Shown here: positions 17,227 to 24,879 of the stretch, in pieces | How the letters are laid out: each line of letters begins with the position of its first letter | Numbering within the stretch: position 1 is the stretch's first letter | Origin: Kushneria avicenniae | GTDB taxonomy: Bacteria; Pseudomonadota; Gammaproteobacteria; Pseudomonadales; Halomonadaceae | DNA: 64,000 bases | Direction of reading: 5' to 3' | Assembly (NCBI RefSeq): GCF_900112585.1 | Contig: NZ_FOLY01000003.1 | Span: 310,001 to 374,000 of the forward strand | Made by a program: the position numbers and the translations under genes | Notes under the pieces: model-generated | Database searches by the model: none | Seen by the model: the letters and a program-made list of their open reading frames with translations, nothing else | What the model was told of the DNA's origin: nothing

Positions 17227-18353
17227 TGCGCACCTCCTGTCTGGCCGGTGCCTTTTGACTGGCCGGCGCCTTTCTTCTGGCGAGCGTGGGGGTTGCGGTG
17301 TTCTTCCGGTGACTGACCGGCCTGCTGCCGGTCGCGGCGGCGTTCACCGTCGATGCGCTGCCGGTGCCAGCAATACAGGTCGTTGAAGTCGGTGGCGTCC
17401 TCCGGGGCGCCTTCCGGCCACTTGGGATACAGCACCAGCGCGCCGGCGGCGACCGCGGCGTCATTGGCCATCTTTTTGCCGGGGTTGCCTTCGGTGTGCC
17501 GGTCATCGTCGCCGGCGATCACCAGTTCCAGAGAGCCGTTGAGCGCCCTTTTCATGTAGAGGGCCACGGCTTCCAGATTGCCGGCATTCATGGCGCACGC
17601 CACGGGGTCGCCGGTCAGCCGGTGAAGGGTGGCGCCGGTGGCCCAGCCCTCGCAGACGAACAGACGCCCGCCGGGGATCAGATCCCCGATCAGCGAGTAG
17701 GCGCCGGTCACACGGCCGCCTTTCAGAAAGCGCTTGCGCCCGTTGGGCATGATCCATTGCAGATTGACCAGCTCGCCATCGGCATACAGGGGCACCATCA
17801 GCCAGCCGCGCCCGGACTGGCGCAGGTTATAGACCGGCAGCTTTTTGGCGATCAGGTAGGGGTGATGCTTGTTGGCCGGGCGGGCGCTGTCCCAGTAGCG
17901 CCGGGCGCGTTCGGCGGCGGCCTCGCGGTTGCGGGCCTGCTCCTGTTCCATCGTGCGCCGGCGTTCTTCATGGGCTGCCGTCAGTGCGGGATCAAGCACC
18001 GGCGAGGACTGGACCGGCATACCGCAGCGGGCAGGCCGGAACACACCGAGCCCCAGCCGGGCATCGATCTCCATGGCGGCATCGACCTGCCGGCGATAGC
18101 TGCGCAGGTAGCACAGCAGTGACACCAGATCACTGCCCCGGGCGTCACTGTCGGCAAAGTCGTTCCACTTGCCGCTGGTCAGTGATACCCCAAAGGAGCC
18201 GGCGTGGCGGTCGCCCCGGACGGTATTGCGGGCCTGCCACTCGCTGCCCTGTCGCCTGCCTTCCGGCAGCCACTCGGAGAGCAGCAGTTCGGCGTACTCG
18301 AGCGCCGCAAGACTGACGCGGCGGATTTTGGCGATGGTCTCGTGCTCAGCCAT
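17223..18353 (-). CDS. Toprim-domain primase of the satellite type
   Basis: This 376-residue protein has a Toprim domain in its second half. The glutamate motif is CEGWATGATLH and the acidic cluster is AGDDDRH, the residues that hold the catalytic metal in primases and topoisomerases. The N-terminal part (WLPEGRRQGSEWQARN, then GKWNDFAD) resembles the DNA-binding front of satellite and phage primases. A basic tail rich in Gln and Gly ends the protein. The start is the ATG at 18353, with GGGAGG six bases upstream. It overlaps both neighbours, so it is part of a tightly coupled operon with the DUF927 gene. Confidence 0.85.
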   Translation of the reverse strand: MAEHETIAKIRRVSLAALEYAELLLSEWLPEGRRQGSEWQARNTVRGDRHAGSFGVSLTSGKWNDFADSDARGSDLVSLLCYLRSYRRQVDAAMEIDARLGLGVFRPARCGMPVQSSPVLDPALTAAHEERRRTMEQEQARNREAAAERARRYWDSARPANKHHPYLIAKKLPVYNLRQSGRGWLMVPLYADGELVNLQWIMPNGRKRFLKGGRVTGAYSLIGDLIPGGRLFVCEGWATGATLHRLTGDPVACAMNAGNLEAVALYMKRALNGSLELVIAGDDDRHTEGNPGKKMANDAAVAAGALVLYPKWPEGAPEDATDFNDLYCWHRQRIDGERRRDRQQAGQSPEEHRNPHARQKKGAGQSKGTGQTGGAQ

Positions 18354-18639
18354 GGGCCACCTCCCGGCTGTGCGCCCGACCTGCAATGTTCATCAGATCG
18401 TCGGCATCGTTGAGCAGCAGATAGGCGGCGTGGGCGATGCTGGACAGGTCGCGGCCATCGATGGCGCCGCCCTTGCTCTCACCGCCCAGGGTGGTGACGG
18501 TGAACAGCATGTCGCGGGCCGCCGAGAGTCGCAGGCCGGCGCAGTCGTGCAGCTCGTCAAAGCTGGCATGGCCATCGATCAACAGCGCCGGGCGATTGTT
18601 GGTCGGGTGAGCGGTCAGCGGGACGTATTGATCAGCCAC
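18346..18639 (-). CDS. Small island protein, upstream of the primase
   Basis: This 97-residue protein starts at the GTG at 18639, chosen because a GAGGGGG ribosome site precedes it. It overlaps the upstream gene by eight bases and the primase start by eight bases. The sequence (residues 15-90) contains HASFDELHDCAGLRLSAARDML and a helical end, and resembles small DUF-type proteins of unknown role beside satellite primases. I cannot name a function. Confidence 0.65.
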   Translation of the reverse strand: MADQYVPLTAHPTNNRPALLIDGHASFDELHDCAGLRLSAARDMLFTVTTLGGESKGGAIDGRDLSSIAHAAYLLLNDADDLMNIAGRAHSREVAHG

Positions 18640-18889
18640 GGGCCACCCCCTCACCGATCAGGTCATTCAGGTCAGAGAGCAGGTCGGAATAGTCAGCAGC
18701 AGAAATGGCGCCCAGCGTGTGAGCCATGCGGGCCATGCCCACCAGTTCGGCAAACTGCTCCGAGCGGCGATTGACGCGCAGCTCGATCAGGCGCGAGCCG
18801 ATCAGAGCGATGGCTTTCTGGGAAGCGGGTATGTCTTGAGTATGGGAATTTTGCGGGCGTGCGGACGCACTACAGGCGTGAATAGCCAT
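18632..18889 (-). CDS. Small island protein, first of the coupled cluster
   Basis: This 85-residue protein starts at the ATG at 18889, with AAAGGAG upstream. The open frame extends to 19258, but that extension has no ribosome site and looks non-coding. The C-terminal half (IELRVNRRSEQFAELVGMARMAH) is helical and similar in style to the next gene product, so the two may be distant paralogues. No function can be given. It opens the chain of four overlapping genes that ends with the DUF927 ATPase. Confidence 0.6.
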   Translation of the reverse strand: MAIHACSASARPQNSHTQDIPASQKAIALIGSRLIELRVNRRSEQFAELVGMARMAHTLGAISAADYSDLLSDLNDLIGEGVARG

Positions 18890-19343
18890 GGGGCGGACTC
18901 CTTTGTGTGATTCGGAGTCGTCGCCAAACGTTCTCACGCGCTTGGAGACGACTGTGCACGGGGTGAGAAACCGGCCACAAAGGAAACCGGCCAGACCGAA
19001 GTCTGCCCATGCACAGCCGCCATAACAGCAGGGTGCGGACGCAAAAAAAGCGCCTGCAATGCTATTGGGGGCGCTACTGCGCCTTTGTGAACTCGGGTTC
19101 TCACGCCCGGTCGCAGATTTTGCTGCGACCCTTTCATCATAATCAGACCGGCGAGGACGTGGCAAGCCATGCCGGGACGATTTTGTCCCGGTGGCCAGTG
19201 CCGGATCTCGAAAAAAGTGCCCGGCAGCCCGTCGTGTCCTGGTTTTTTCGCGTGTCATGGGAACAAAATCTCCCCAACCCCACCCGGTGACTACCGGGCA
19301 GCGGTGATATGGATCAGTTCAGAGGGTCAGGCGGTGGCGCGGC
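18890..19343. other. Gap upstream of the primase operon
   Basis: I see no supported gene in these 454 bases. The stretch holds a leftward terminator for the 19,344 gene (listed separately) and a short repeated CCGGCCA motif near 18,971-18,990 that can form a small hairpin. The promoter of the primase operon should lie here, but I cannot fix it. Confidence 0.4.
19043..19075 (-). terminator. Possible leftward terminator after the AlpA-linked small gene
   Basis: Read on the minus strand, AGCGCC and GGCGCT pair across a 15-base loop and are followed by seven T residues. The stem is short, so confidence is moderate. Confidence 0.5.
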
Positions 19344-19598
19344 TCAGCAATCGGTCTCGATGCTGGGGCCCCGGTGCAGATCGGTCAGCAGGTGACGGTT
19401 TGCGGGATGTTCGGCGTGATGGCCGGGTGAGGCGTTCGACTTGTGCTGTGTGACAGACACAAAGCGCTCACTGCCGCCGCGCACAACCTCGCGGCCCGGC
19501 AGGTTGATGGCCCCGGTCAGGGCCGAATCCATCGACTCCATGTCCGCTTCGGTAAAGTCGATGCTCTGATTGCCGATCTTCATGGTGAAGCGTTTCAT
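19344..19598 (-). CDS. Small protein coupled to AlpA
   Basis: An 84-residue protein starting at the ATG at 19598, with GGAGG upstream and an ATGA overlap with the alpA-like gene. The first 25 residues (MKRFTMKIGNQSIDFTEADM) look like a folded beta-strand pair with an acidic helix, while the end is His-rich and irregular. I recognise no family. Coupling with AlpA suggests a role in island regulation or excision, by position only. Confidence 0.6.
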   Translation of the reverse strand: MKRFTMKIGNQSIDFTEADMESMDSALTGAINLPGREVVRGGSERFVSVTQHKSNASPGHHAEHPANRHLLTDLHRGPSIETDC

Positions 19599-19876
19599 GC
19601 GCGGGCCTCCGGTCGGGCTGTGTTTTTCAGGGTGGTGTTGCGCTGGGCGAGGCGTTCGGCGATCCAGCCGTCGATCTCTTCTTCCAGCCAGGCGACGCTG
19701 TTGTCGCCAATCGGGACCGGCGCCGGGAAGGTGCCGTCGCTGACGCCCTTGTAGATCGATGAACGGCTCTTGCCGGTCTTGAGTTCGACGTCACGGCGGC
19801 GCAGCAGGCGGTTGCCCAGCTGGATGCGCTCGACGTGCCGGCAGGCACTGGTTTGGGAGTGTGTTGATGCCGTCAT
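19595..19876 (-). CDS. AlpA family excisionase/regulator
   Basis: This 93-residue protein is a short winged HTH of the AlpA/MerR-like type: LLRRRDVELKTGKSRSSIYKGVSDGTFPAPV, then AWLEEEIDGWIAERL (about residues 24-78). In P4-like prophages AlpA proteins activate integrase expression and aid excision. It lies between the integrase-cargo block and the replication block, and it opens a leftward operon with the 84-residue gene. Confidence 0.88.
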   Translation of the reverse strand: MTASTHSQTSACRHVERIQLGNRLLRRRDVELKTGKSRSSIYKGVSDGTFPAPVPIGDNSVAWLEEEIDGWIAERLAQRNTTLKNTARPEARA

Positions 19877-20024
19877 GGGCGTTTCCTGTCGTGGTTGATT
19901 CGAGCGGCGCAGGTGCCGCCGGGGACAGGATCAGCTTGCCAAGGGATGGTGGGGACTTCGAGCGGCTGGCGTTGTAAAACCGGGCTTTACAGCAGAATCG
20001 GCAGAACAAGGCTTATATATGGCC

Positions 20025-20059
20025 ACAAAAAAACCGCGACGGCGTTAACGGTCGCGGTT
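20025..20059 (-). terminator. Leftward terminator after the KAP-type NTPase gene
   Basis: A 9-bp perfect stem (AACCGCGAC, loop of ten, GTCGCGGTT) is followed on the minus strand by seven T residues. It lies about 70 bases downstream of the NTPase stop codon and would end the integrase-NTPase transcript. Confidence 0.85.
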
Positions 20060-20128
20060 GAAAATCCAGTAATTTCAAATATCGATTTAGGTAGGTGTTT
20101 GTCATCCACATCAAAAAAACTAAAAACT

Positions 20129-22018
20129 TCAAACATAAGAAAGCAATAGCTGATCCTTACTCCTAAACCCTCTTCTGTTTAAAGTCTGAGCCAGCATTTC
20201 CATTTGATCATTTTTTAGGAAATTCCTATACATATATCTCATTCTTTCCTGATCCAACTTGTGCAAACTCGTATTTTCAGTGTAAACATATCTAGCAAAC
20301 TTTCTTAACCATATCTTTTCTGAGCGCGGTATTTTAGATGCACTCCTATGTCGAACACTAATATTGATCATTAGACTTAGTTGAACGCTAGCATGTAATC
20401 TCAAAAAATCTTTATAAAATTGATAGGCATTTAAATATTCAAAAAAGGAAGTATCAGCGAACCCTCCATCGTGTCTATCAAGTTTAGAAAGCTTTTCAAA
20501 GAAGCTTTGCGGATTTTCCGTCCACCTTTTATAAGCTATCAGAACATCTTTTCGGATATTACCCTTTAACTTGCAATTGACTTTTTGCACCAAATATCTA
20601 GTTATTTCGGCAAACTCGCTACTATCTGATTCAAAATAACCTAGATTTTCGTAAGATGTAGCTAAGAACCCATTTTCAACACTCAAGCTTTCATACGGAA
20701 ACTCTGCAGAAAATTGGTCGTGACTATATATATTATCTATATAAACCTTACTTTCGCGCACCGATTCTTCTACACTCATATTTATAACGCCGATTCTAGC
20801 AAGCCAAATTTTTATCCCGGCGGCATGCATTATATCCCCAAATTCTATAAAGTTTTGCTTAGTCCAGTCAGATTCAAATCTAGCAATATCCACCTCAACT
20901 TCTTCTGCATTTTTTTGTGACCAGCGCCATACAGAACGCCAAGATTTTTCAAACTTTATTTGGTTATAATAAGGACTTAACTCTAATTGATCCAATACAT
21001 CCTGATCACTTAAAGAAGCTTTCGAAACAAGCTCTAGCATAAATTTAGCTGGAAGAACTTCTTTACTAAAATTAAAGTTTTTGTATTTCTCATTGATAAG
21101 AGCAGCTAACTTCTTATCTTCTTCTCCTAACCCGCCAAACCAATATTCCCCGAGCTTATCCACATCTATATTTTTTATATCCCCTCCATGGTATTCAAGA
21201 TAAAAGGCCGTATAAGCATAAGCTAGCGCTTCATTGCCTGCCTGATTCAGCTTGGCTCCTTGAGTCAACTTGAAAATATGCTCTAATTCTAACAAAGCTC
21301 TTTTTAGCAAGCGCAAGTTATTTAAGGATGATTCTTCGTAGGCTCTAAATATCGAATCCTGAGCACTCCCTAAAATTTCCTTGCACAAGACTTCATTTTT
21401 TCTAGAACATTTTGACTTATCTAAAAAGTCATTTAGCACAATCTCGGGAGAAGGGTTAACTTTTACTGTTTTTCCGATCACTTTTTCCCGAATTTTTTTA
21501 AACTCGGGCATTTTAACCAACAACTCTTCTTGATGAGCTATTAGAACCACTTTTGAGCCAAACGTGCTGATCAATTTATCAGCCAACCCCAGCAACTCGT
21601 AATCTTTTAAACCACAGCGCTCGATATCATCAAAAATATATATTTTTGGCTTTTCGAAAACGTTTAGAACAGCTTCAGAAAAAACTGAAGAATCTATTCT
21701 AAACCTTTTAAACGTAGCTCTTGCGAAACCGTTTGTGAGCTTTTTCCATTTACTGCGCATTCTTTTTTTATAGAAATTATCAAAAACCAATTCTTCGTAT
21801 AAAAAATTGATGTCGCTTATTCCATGCAAACTGACCTTTACGCACTTACCCTTTATTTCAGGTGGCAAACTTTCAAGGACATTTTCCACAAAAAAAGTTT
21901 TTCCTGCCCCCCATGCTCCATCTATTAAAAAAGCGTAATCCGTTTTATCTTCACTTACTATGTATTTTCTTAGCAAACGTTCGCTATTTAAGTTCAATGA
22001 ATTATTTGTACTCCCCAT
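20129..22018 (-). CDS. KAP-type P-loop NTPase, probable defence cargo
   Basis: The 629-residue protein has Walker A GAWGAGKT (residues 34-41) and Walker B IYIFDDIERC (about 126-135), with LIAHQEELL as a sensor-like strand, as in KAP/STAND-related ATPases. The remaining 400 residues are helical and AT-rich in coding, with no clear effector domain or membrane segment. The ATG is five bases after the integrase stop region and on the same strand, so the two are probably co-transcribed. Cargo beside the integrase of P4-like satellites is often anti-phage. A role in defence fits but is inferred, and the effector, if any, is not visible. Confidence 0.75.
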   Translation of the reverse strand: MGSTNNSLNLNSERLLRKYIVSEDKTDYAFLIDGAWGAGKTFFVENVLESLPPEIKGKCVKVSLHGISDINFLYEELVFDNFYKKRMRSKWKKLTNGFARATFKRFRIDSSVFSEAVLNVFEKPKIYIFDDIERCGLKDYELLGLADKLISTFGSKVVLIAHQEELLVKMPEFKKIREKVIGKTVKVNPSPEIVLNDFLDKSKCSRKNEVLCKEILGSAQDSIFRAYEESSLNNLRLLKRALLELEHIFKLTQGAKLNQAGNEALAYAYTAFYLEYHGGDIKNIDVDKLGEYWFGGLGEEDKKLAALINEKYKNFNFSKEVLPAKFMLELVSKASLSDQDVLDQLELSPYYNQIKFEKSWRSVWRWSQKNAEEVEVDIARFESDWTKQNFIEFGDIMHAAGIKIWLARIGVINMSVEESVRESKVYIDNIYSHDQFSAEFPYESLSVENGFLATSYENLGYFESDSSEFAEITRYLVQKVNCKLKGNIRKDVLIAYKRWTENPQSFFEKLSKLDRHDGGFADTSFFEYLNAYQFYKDFLRLHASVQLSLMINISVRHRSASKIPRSEKIWLRKFARYVYTENTSLHKLDQERMRYMYRNFLKNDQMEMLAQTLNRRGFRSKDQLLLSYV

Positions 22019-22022
22019 TACA

Positions 22023-23219
22023 CTATCCTTTTGCGCTTGGAAATATATAGCTTGCCCATGCCTGCATCATTGCCGGTCTCTGCTCCGGCGCCATATGCTC
22101 TGCATGGGTATAGATCCCTTGAATACCCGGCAGCTTATGCGAGAGCTGCATCTCTATCCATTCGCCCGGGTAGCCCATCTCCTTGAGCGCTGTGGCGATG
22201 GTATGGCGTGTGCCGTGAGGCACATGCCGGCCATCAAAGCCCATGCGCTTGAGCGCCATGCTCCACGTCATATCGGACATGGGCCGAGTGCTGTCATTAC
22301 GACCGGGGAATAGCAGGTTGTAGTGGCCAGTGATGCGGTGCAGATCCCTGAGCACGTCCAGTGCCTGGGTAGGCAGTGGCACCTTATGCTCCTTGCCCAT
22401 CTTCATCCGCTCGGCGGGAATGCGCCATAGGGCCTTGTCGAAGTCGAACTCTTTCCACTCGGCCTTTCTCAACTCTCCCGGCCTGACAGCGGTCAGCAGC
22501 AGGAGCTTGAGGCCGTACTTCACCAGTACGTTGCCCCTGTAGTTCTCGATGGCCTGCACCAGCTCCGGCAGTTCTTCGGGGCCAATGTGGCTCATGCTGC
22601 CTTTCTTGAACCGCTGGAGCGCGACGCCCAGATCGGCCAGTGGGTTACTGTCTACCCGGCCCGTTACCACAGCCAGCCGGTAAATATCCCGGCAGAAGAA
22701 ATGCACGCGGCGCTTTTGCTCATGCTTGCCCTGCTGTTCCAGCCGGCGAAGAATCCCCAACCAGTCCATGGGGGTAATGCTCTGGATCGGGCGATCCCCG
22801 ACATAGGGGAATACGTGATTTTCCAGCACTGACCAGCTCAGCTTTGCCCGGTTGGAGGTGGCCTTCCATTGCTGCGCCTTGCCGCTGTGCCATTCATTGG
22901 CCAGCGTGCGGAAATGGTCAGCGTCGAGGTTCTCCAGCGCTTCCTGTTCGGTTCGGCGATGTTCGGCCGGGTCGATGCCCTGAGAGACCAGCCGGCGGGC
23001 CTCACTGGCCTTCTCACGGGCCTCTGCCAGCGTCACCGTGGGGTAACTGCCAAAGCTCATCATGTTGCGCTTCTTGGAGCCGTCCGGGCGGGTATAGCGA
23101 AAGCGCCAGCCCTTGCGACCATTGGGCGCCACGATGAGCTGCAAACCGTCGCCGTCACTGAGCGTGATGGTCTTGTCAGATGGTTTGGCGGTTTGGATCT
23201 TCTTGATGGTCAACGGCAT
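22023..23219 (-). CDS. Tyrosine integrase of the P4/CP4-57 type
   Basis: The 398-residue protein has the N-terminal arm-binding domain (DUF4102-like, ITLSDGDGLQLIV), a core-binding domain and the catalytic domain. The catalytic residues are seen as Arg in LTAVRPGELR, HxxR in HGTRHT, the second His in SHKLPG and the nucleophile Tyr in GIYTH. It would insert island 1 at the 3' end of the tRNA-Arg gene about 165 bases upstream and excise it again with AlpA. The gene is close to the tRNA and points away from it, the usual layout. Confidence 0.93.
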   Translation of the reverse strand: MPLTIKKIQTAKPSDKTITLSDGDGLQLIVAPNGRKGWRFRYTRPDGSKKRNMMSFGSYPTVTLAEAREKASEARRLVSQGIDPAEHRRTEQEALENLDADHFRTLANEWHSGKAQQWKATSNRAKLSWSVLENHVFPYVGDRPIQSITPMDWLGILRRLEQQGKHEQKRRVHFFCRDIYRLAVVTGRVDSNPLADLGVALQRFKKGSMSHIGPEELPELVQAIENYRGNVLVKYGLKLLLLTAVRPGELRKAEWKEFDFDKALWRIPAERMKMGKEHKVPLPTQALDVLRDLHRITGHYNLLFPGRNDSTRPMSDMTWSMALKRMGFDGRHVPHGTRHTIATALKEMGYPGEWIEMQLSHKLPGIQGIYTHAEHMAPEQRPAMMQAWASYIFPSAKG

Positions 23220-23387
23220 GGTGGTATAGAAACAAAAATCTAACAGGGGTATATACCACTTACTATACCTTTCGGGTGCTGGATTGGGTAGGAACAGGCA
23301 GGAACGGGAAAGACGCTAAAACGGTATTTTTGCAGCAATTTCAGGGATTTAAAGGAATGGAGAGGACTTGCTGGGAAGGGGTAGTGG

Positions 23388-23463
23388 CGCGCTTGTTGGG
23401 ATTCGAACCCAAGACCCCCGCCTTCGGAGGGCGGTACTCTATCCAGCTGAGCTACAAGCGCGC
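23388..23463 (-). tRNA. tRNA-Arg (anticodon CCG)
   Basis: On the minus strand the full cloverleaf is visible: acceptor GCGCGCT pairing at the end, D arm with AGCTCAGCTGGATAGAG, anticodon stem CCGCC/GGCGG around the loop CTCCGAA (anticodon CCG), and T arm with GGTTCGAATCC. The CCA end is encoded at 23385-23387. The gene is intact. Its 3' end faces the integrase, so it is the likely attachment site of island 1. Confidence 0.95.
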
Positions 23464-23641
23464 GGGGTGTCTTCGCAGGGAAGACAACGCGCTATCCTAA
23501 CGCTCGCACCCGCCACTGTCCACTCTCCCACGGCGCGCCGTCCTGTGTACGTCATCAGACAGGCAAGCGCCGGCAGGGCTTTTATACTAAGGCTCGAACC
23601 ATAAAAAAAGATCTGACCTGACCACCTTCGAGGTAGAGATC

Positions 23642-23959
23642 ATGCGCCTGCATTTCACATCTTTGATGGCCGCCACCACGCTGATGGCCGGTCTTGTCAC
23701 CACGACCGCCCACGCCGACGATATCAACGGCCAGCGAATCTACGACGGCAACTGCGCCGGCTGCCACGACGGCGGTCGCGGCCCGCAGCGCGGCGCCAAC
23801 GGCTGGAAGGTGCGCCTGAAGGCAGGCGATGAGACCCTCTACGATCACGCCATCGAGGGCATCGGCGGCATGCCGGCGCGCGGCGGCAACGAAGCGCTCT
23901 CTGATGAGGAAGTGGAGGCGGCAGTCGATTATCTGGTCGCCCCGGCCAGGGACAGGTAA
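23642..23959 (+). CDS. Small periplasmic cytochrome c (c5-like)
   Basis: The 105-residue protein has a signal peptide (residues 1-25, cleavage after AHA) and one haem-binding CAGCH motif (about residues 39-43), with Met in GIGGMPARGG as the probable second haem ligand. This is the pattern of cytochrome c5/c553-like electron carriers in the periplasm. It stands alone between the tRNA and thiM; its partner oxidase or reductase is not in the window. Confidence 0.88.
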   Translation: MRLHFTSLMAATTLMAGLVTTTAHADDINGQRIYDGNCAGCHDGGRGPQRGANGWKVRLKAGDETLYDHAIEGIGGMPARGGNEALSDEEVEAAVDYLVAPARDR

Positions 23960-24014
23960 CGTCTATCCTGACGCGTCAGACCACCTTTTTTGGACAAGCA
24001 GAGGGAATCCCTCG

Positions 24015-24875
24015 ATGGGCATGAGCGAACAACCGGGCGGTGAGCCCACTATCGACATGGTCATTCAGGCGCACCAGGCGCTGAAGGCCAGAAAACCACT
24101 GGTGCAGTGCCTGACCAACAACGTCACGGTCAATCTGGTCGCCAATGCACTGCTGGCCGCCGGCGCGACGCCGGCGATGATTGATAACCCGGAAGAGGCC
24201 GGACGCTTTGCCGCCCGGGCCGATGCGGTGCTGGTCAATCTGGGCACACCGCAGAGCGACCAGGTCAAGGCCATGCACAAGGCCGCCAGCGGCGCCCATC
24301 AGAGCGGCACACCCTGGGTGCTCGACCCTATCGGCGCAGGCAGCATGACGTGGCGTCACGGCCTGGCACTGGAACTGCTGGAACATCGGCCCACGGTGGT
24401 ACGCGGCAACGCTTCCGAAATCATCGGGCTGGCCGGTCAGGAGGGCCACGGGCGCGGCGTGGACAGCGCCATGAGCCCGCAGGCCGCCATCGGTGCAGCC
24501 AGGGAGCTGCTCGATCAGGCCTGCGCGGTGTCGGCTTCCGGGCCGGTCGACATGCTGGTCGGCCCGCTGCTCAACCGCCATCACAATGGTCATGCTGTGG
24601 CCGAAATCGGCGGCGGCAGCGAGTGGCAGCCGCGCGTCAGCGGCACCGGCTGCGCGCTGGGGGCGATCGTGGCGGCCTACTGCGCCGTGGTGCGCGACCC
24701 GCTGTGTGCTGCCGTGGCCGCGCACGTTCACGTGGCCGTGGCCGCCGAGCTGGCCGAGGAGCACGCCCAGGGGCCGGGCAGCTTTGCCATGGCCTGGCTG
24801 GACGCGCTCGATCAGGTGGATGAAGCGCTGCTGCGCCAGCGCGGGCTGATCGCCGTGCGCTGGCTGGAGGCCTGA
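24015..24875 (+). CDS. thiM: Hydroxyethylthiazole kinase
   Basis: ThiM phosphorylates hydroxyethylthiazole, the salvage route to the thiazole half of thiamine. The 286-residue protein matches along its length: PLVQCLTNNVTVNLVAN near the start, WVLDPIGAGSMTWR, VRGNASEI, and the C-terminal phosphate-binding VSGTGCALGA. The start is the ATG at 24015 with GAGGGA upstream; the same frame is open further upstream, inside the cytochrome gene, without a ribosome site. No thiD or thiE is adjacent. The next gene begins five bases after the stop codon, so thiM is probably the first gene of the carotenoid operon. Confidence 0.93.
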   Translation: MGMSEQPGGEPTIDMVIQAHQALKARKPLVQCLTNNVTVNLVANALLAAGATPAMIDNPEEAGRFAARADAVLVNLGTPQSDQVKAMHKAASGAHQSGTPWVLDPIGAGSMTWRHGLALELLEHRPTVVRGNASEIIGLAGQEGHGRGVDSAMSPQAAIGAARELLDQACAVSASGPVDMLVGPLLNRHHNGHAVAEIGGGSEWQPRVSGTGCALGAIVAAYCAVVRDPLCAAVAAHVHVAVAAELAEEHAQGPGSFAMAWLDALDQVDEALLRQRGLIAVRWLEA

Positions 24876-24879
24876 GTCG

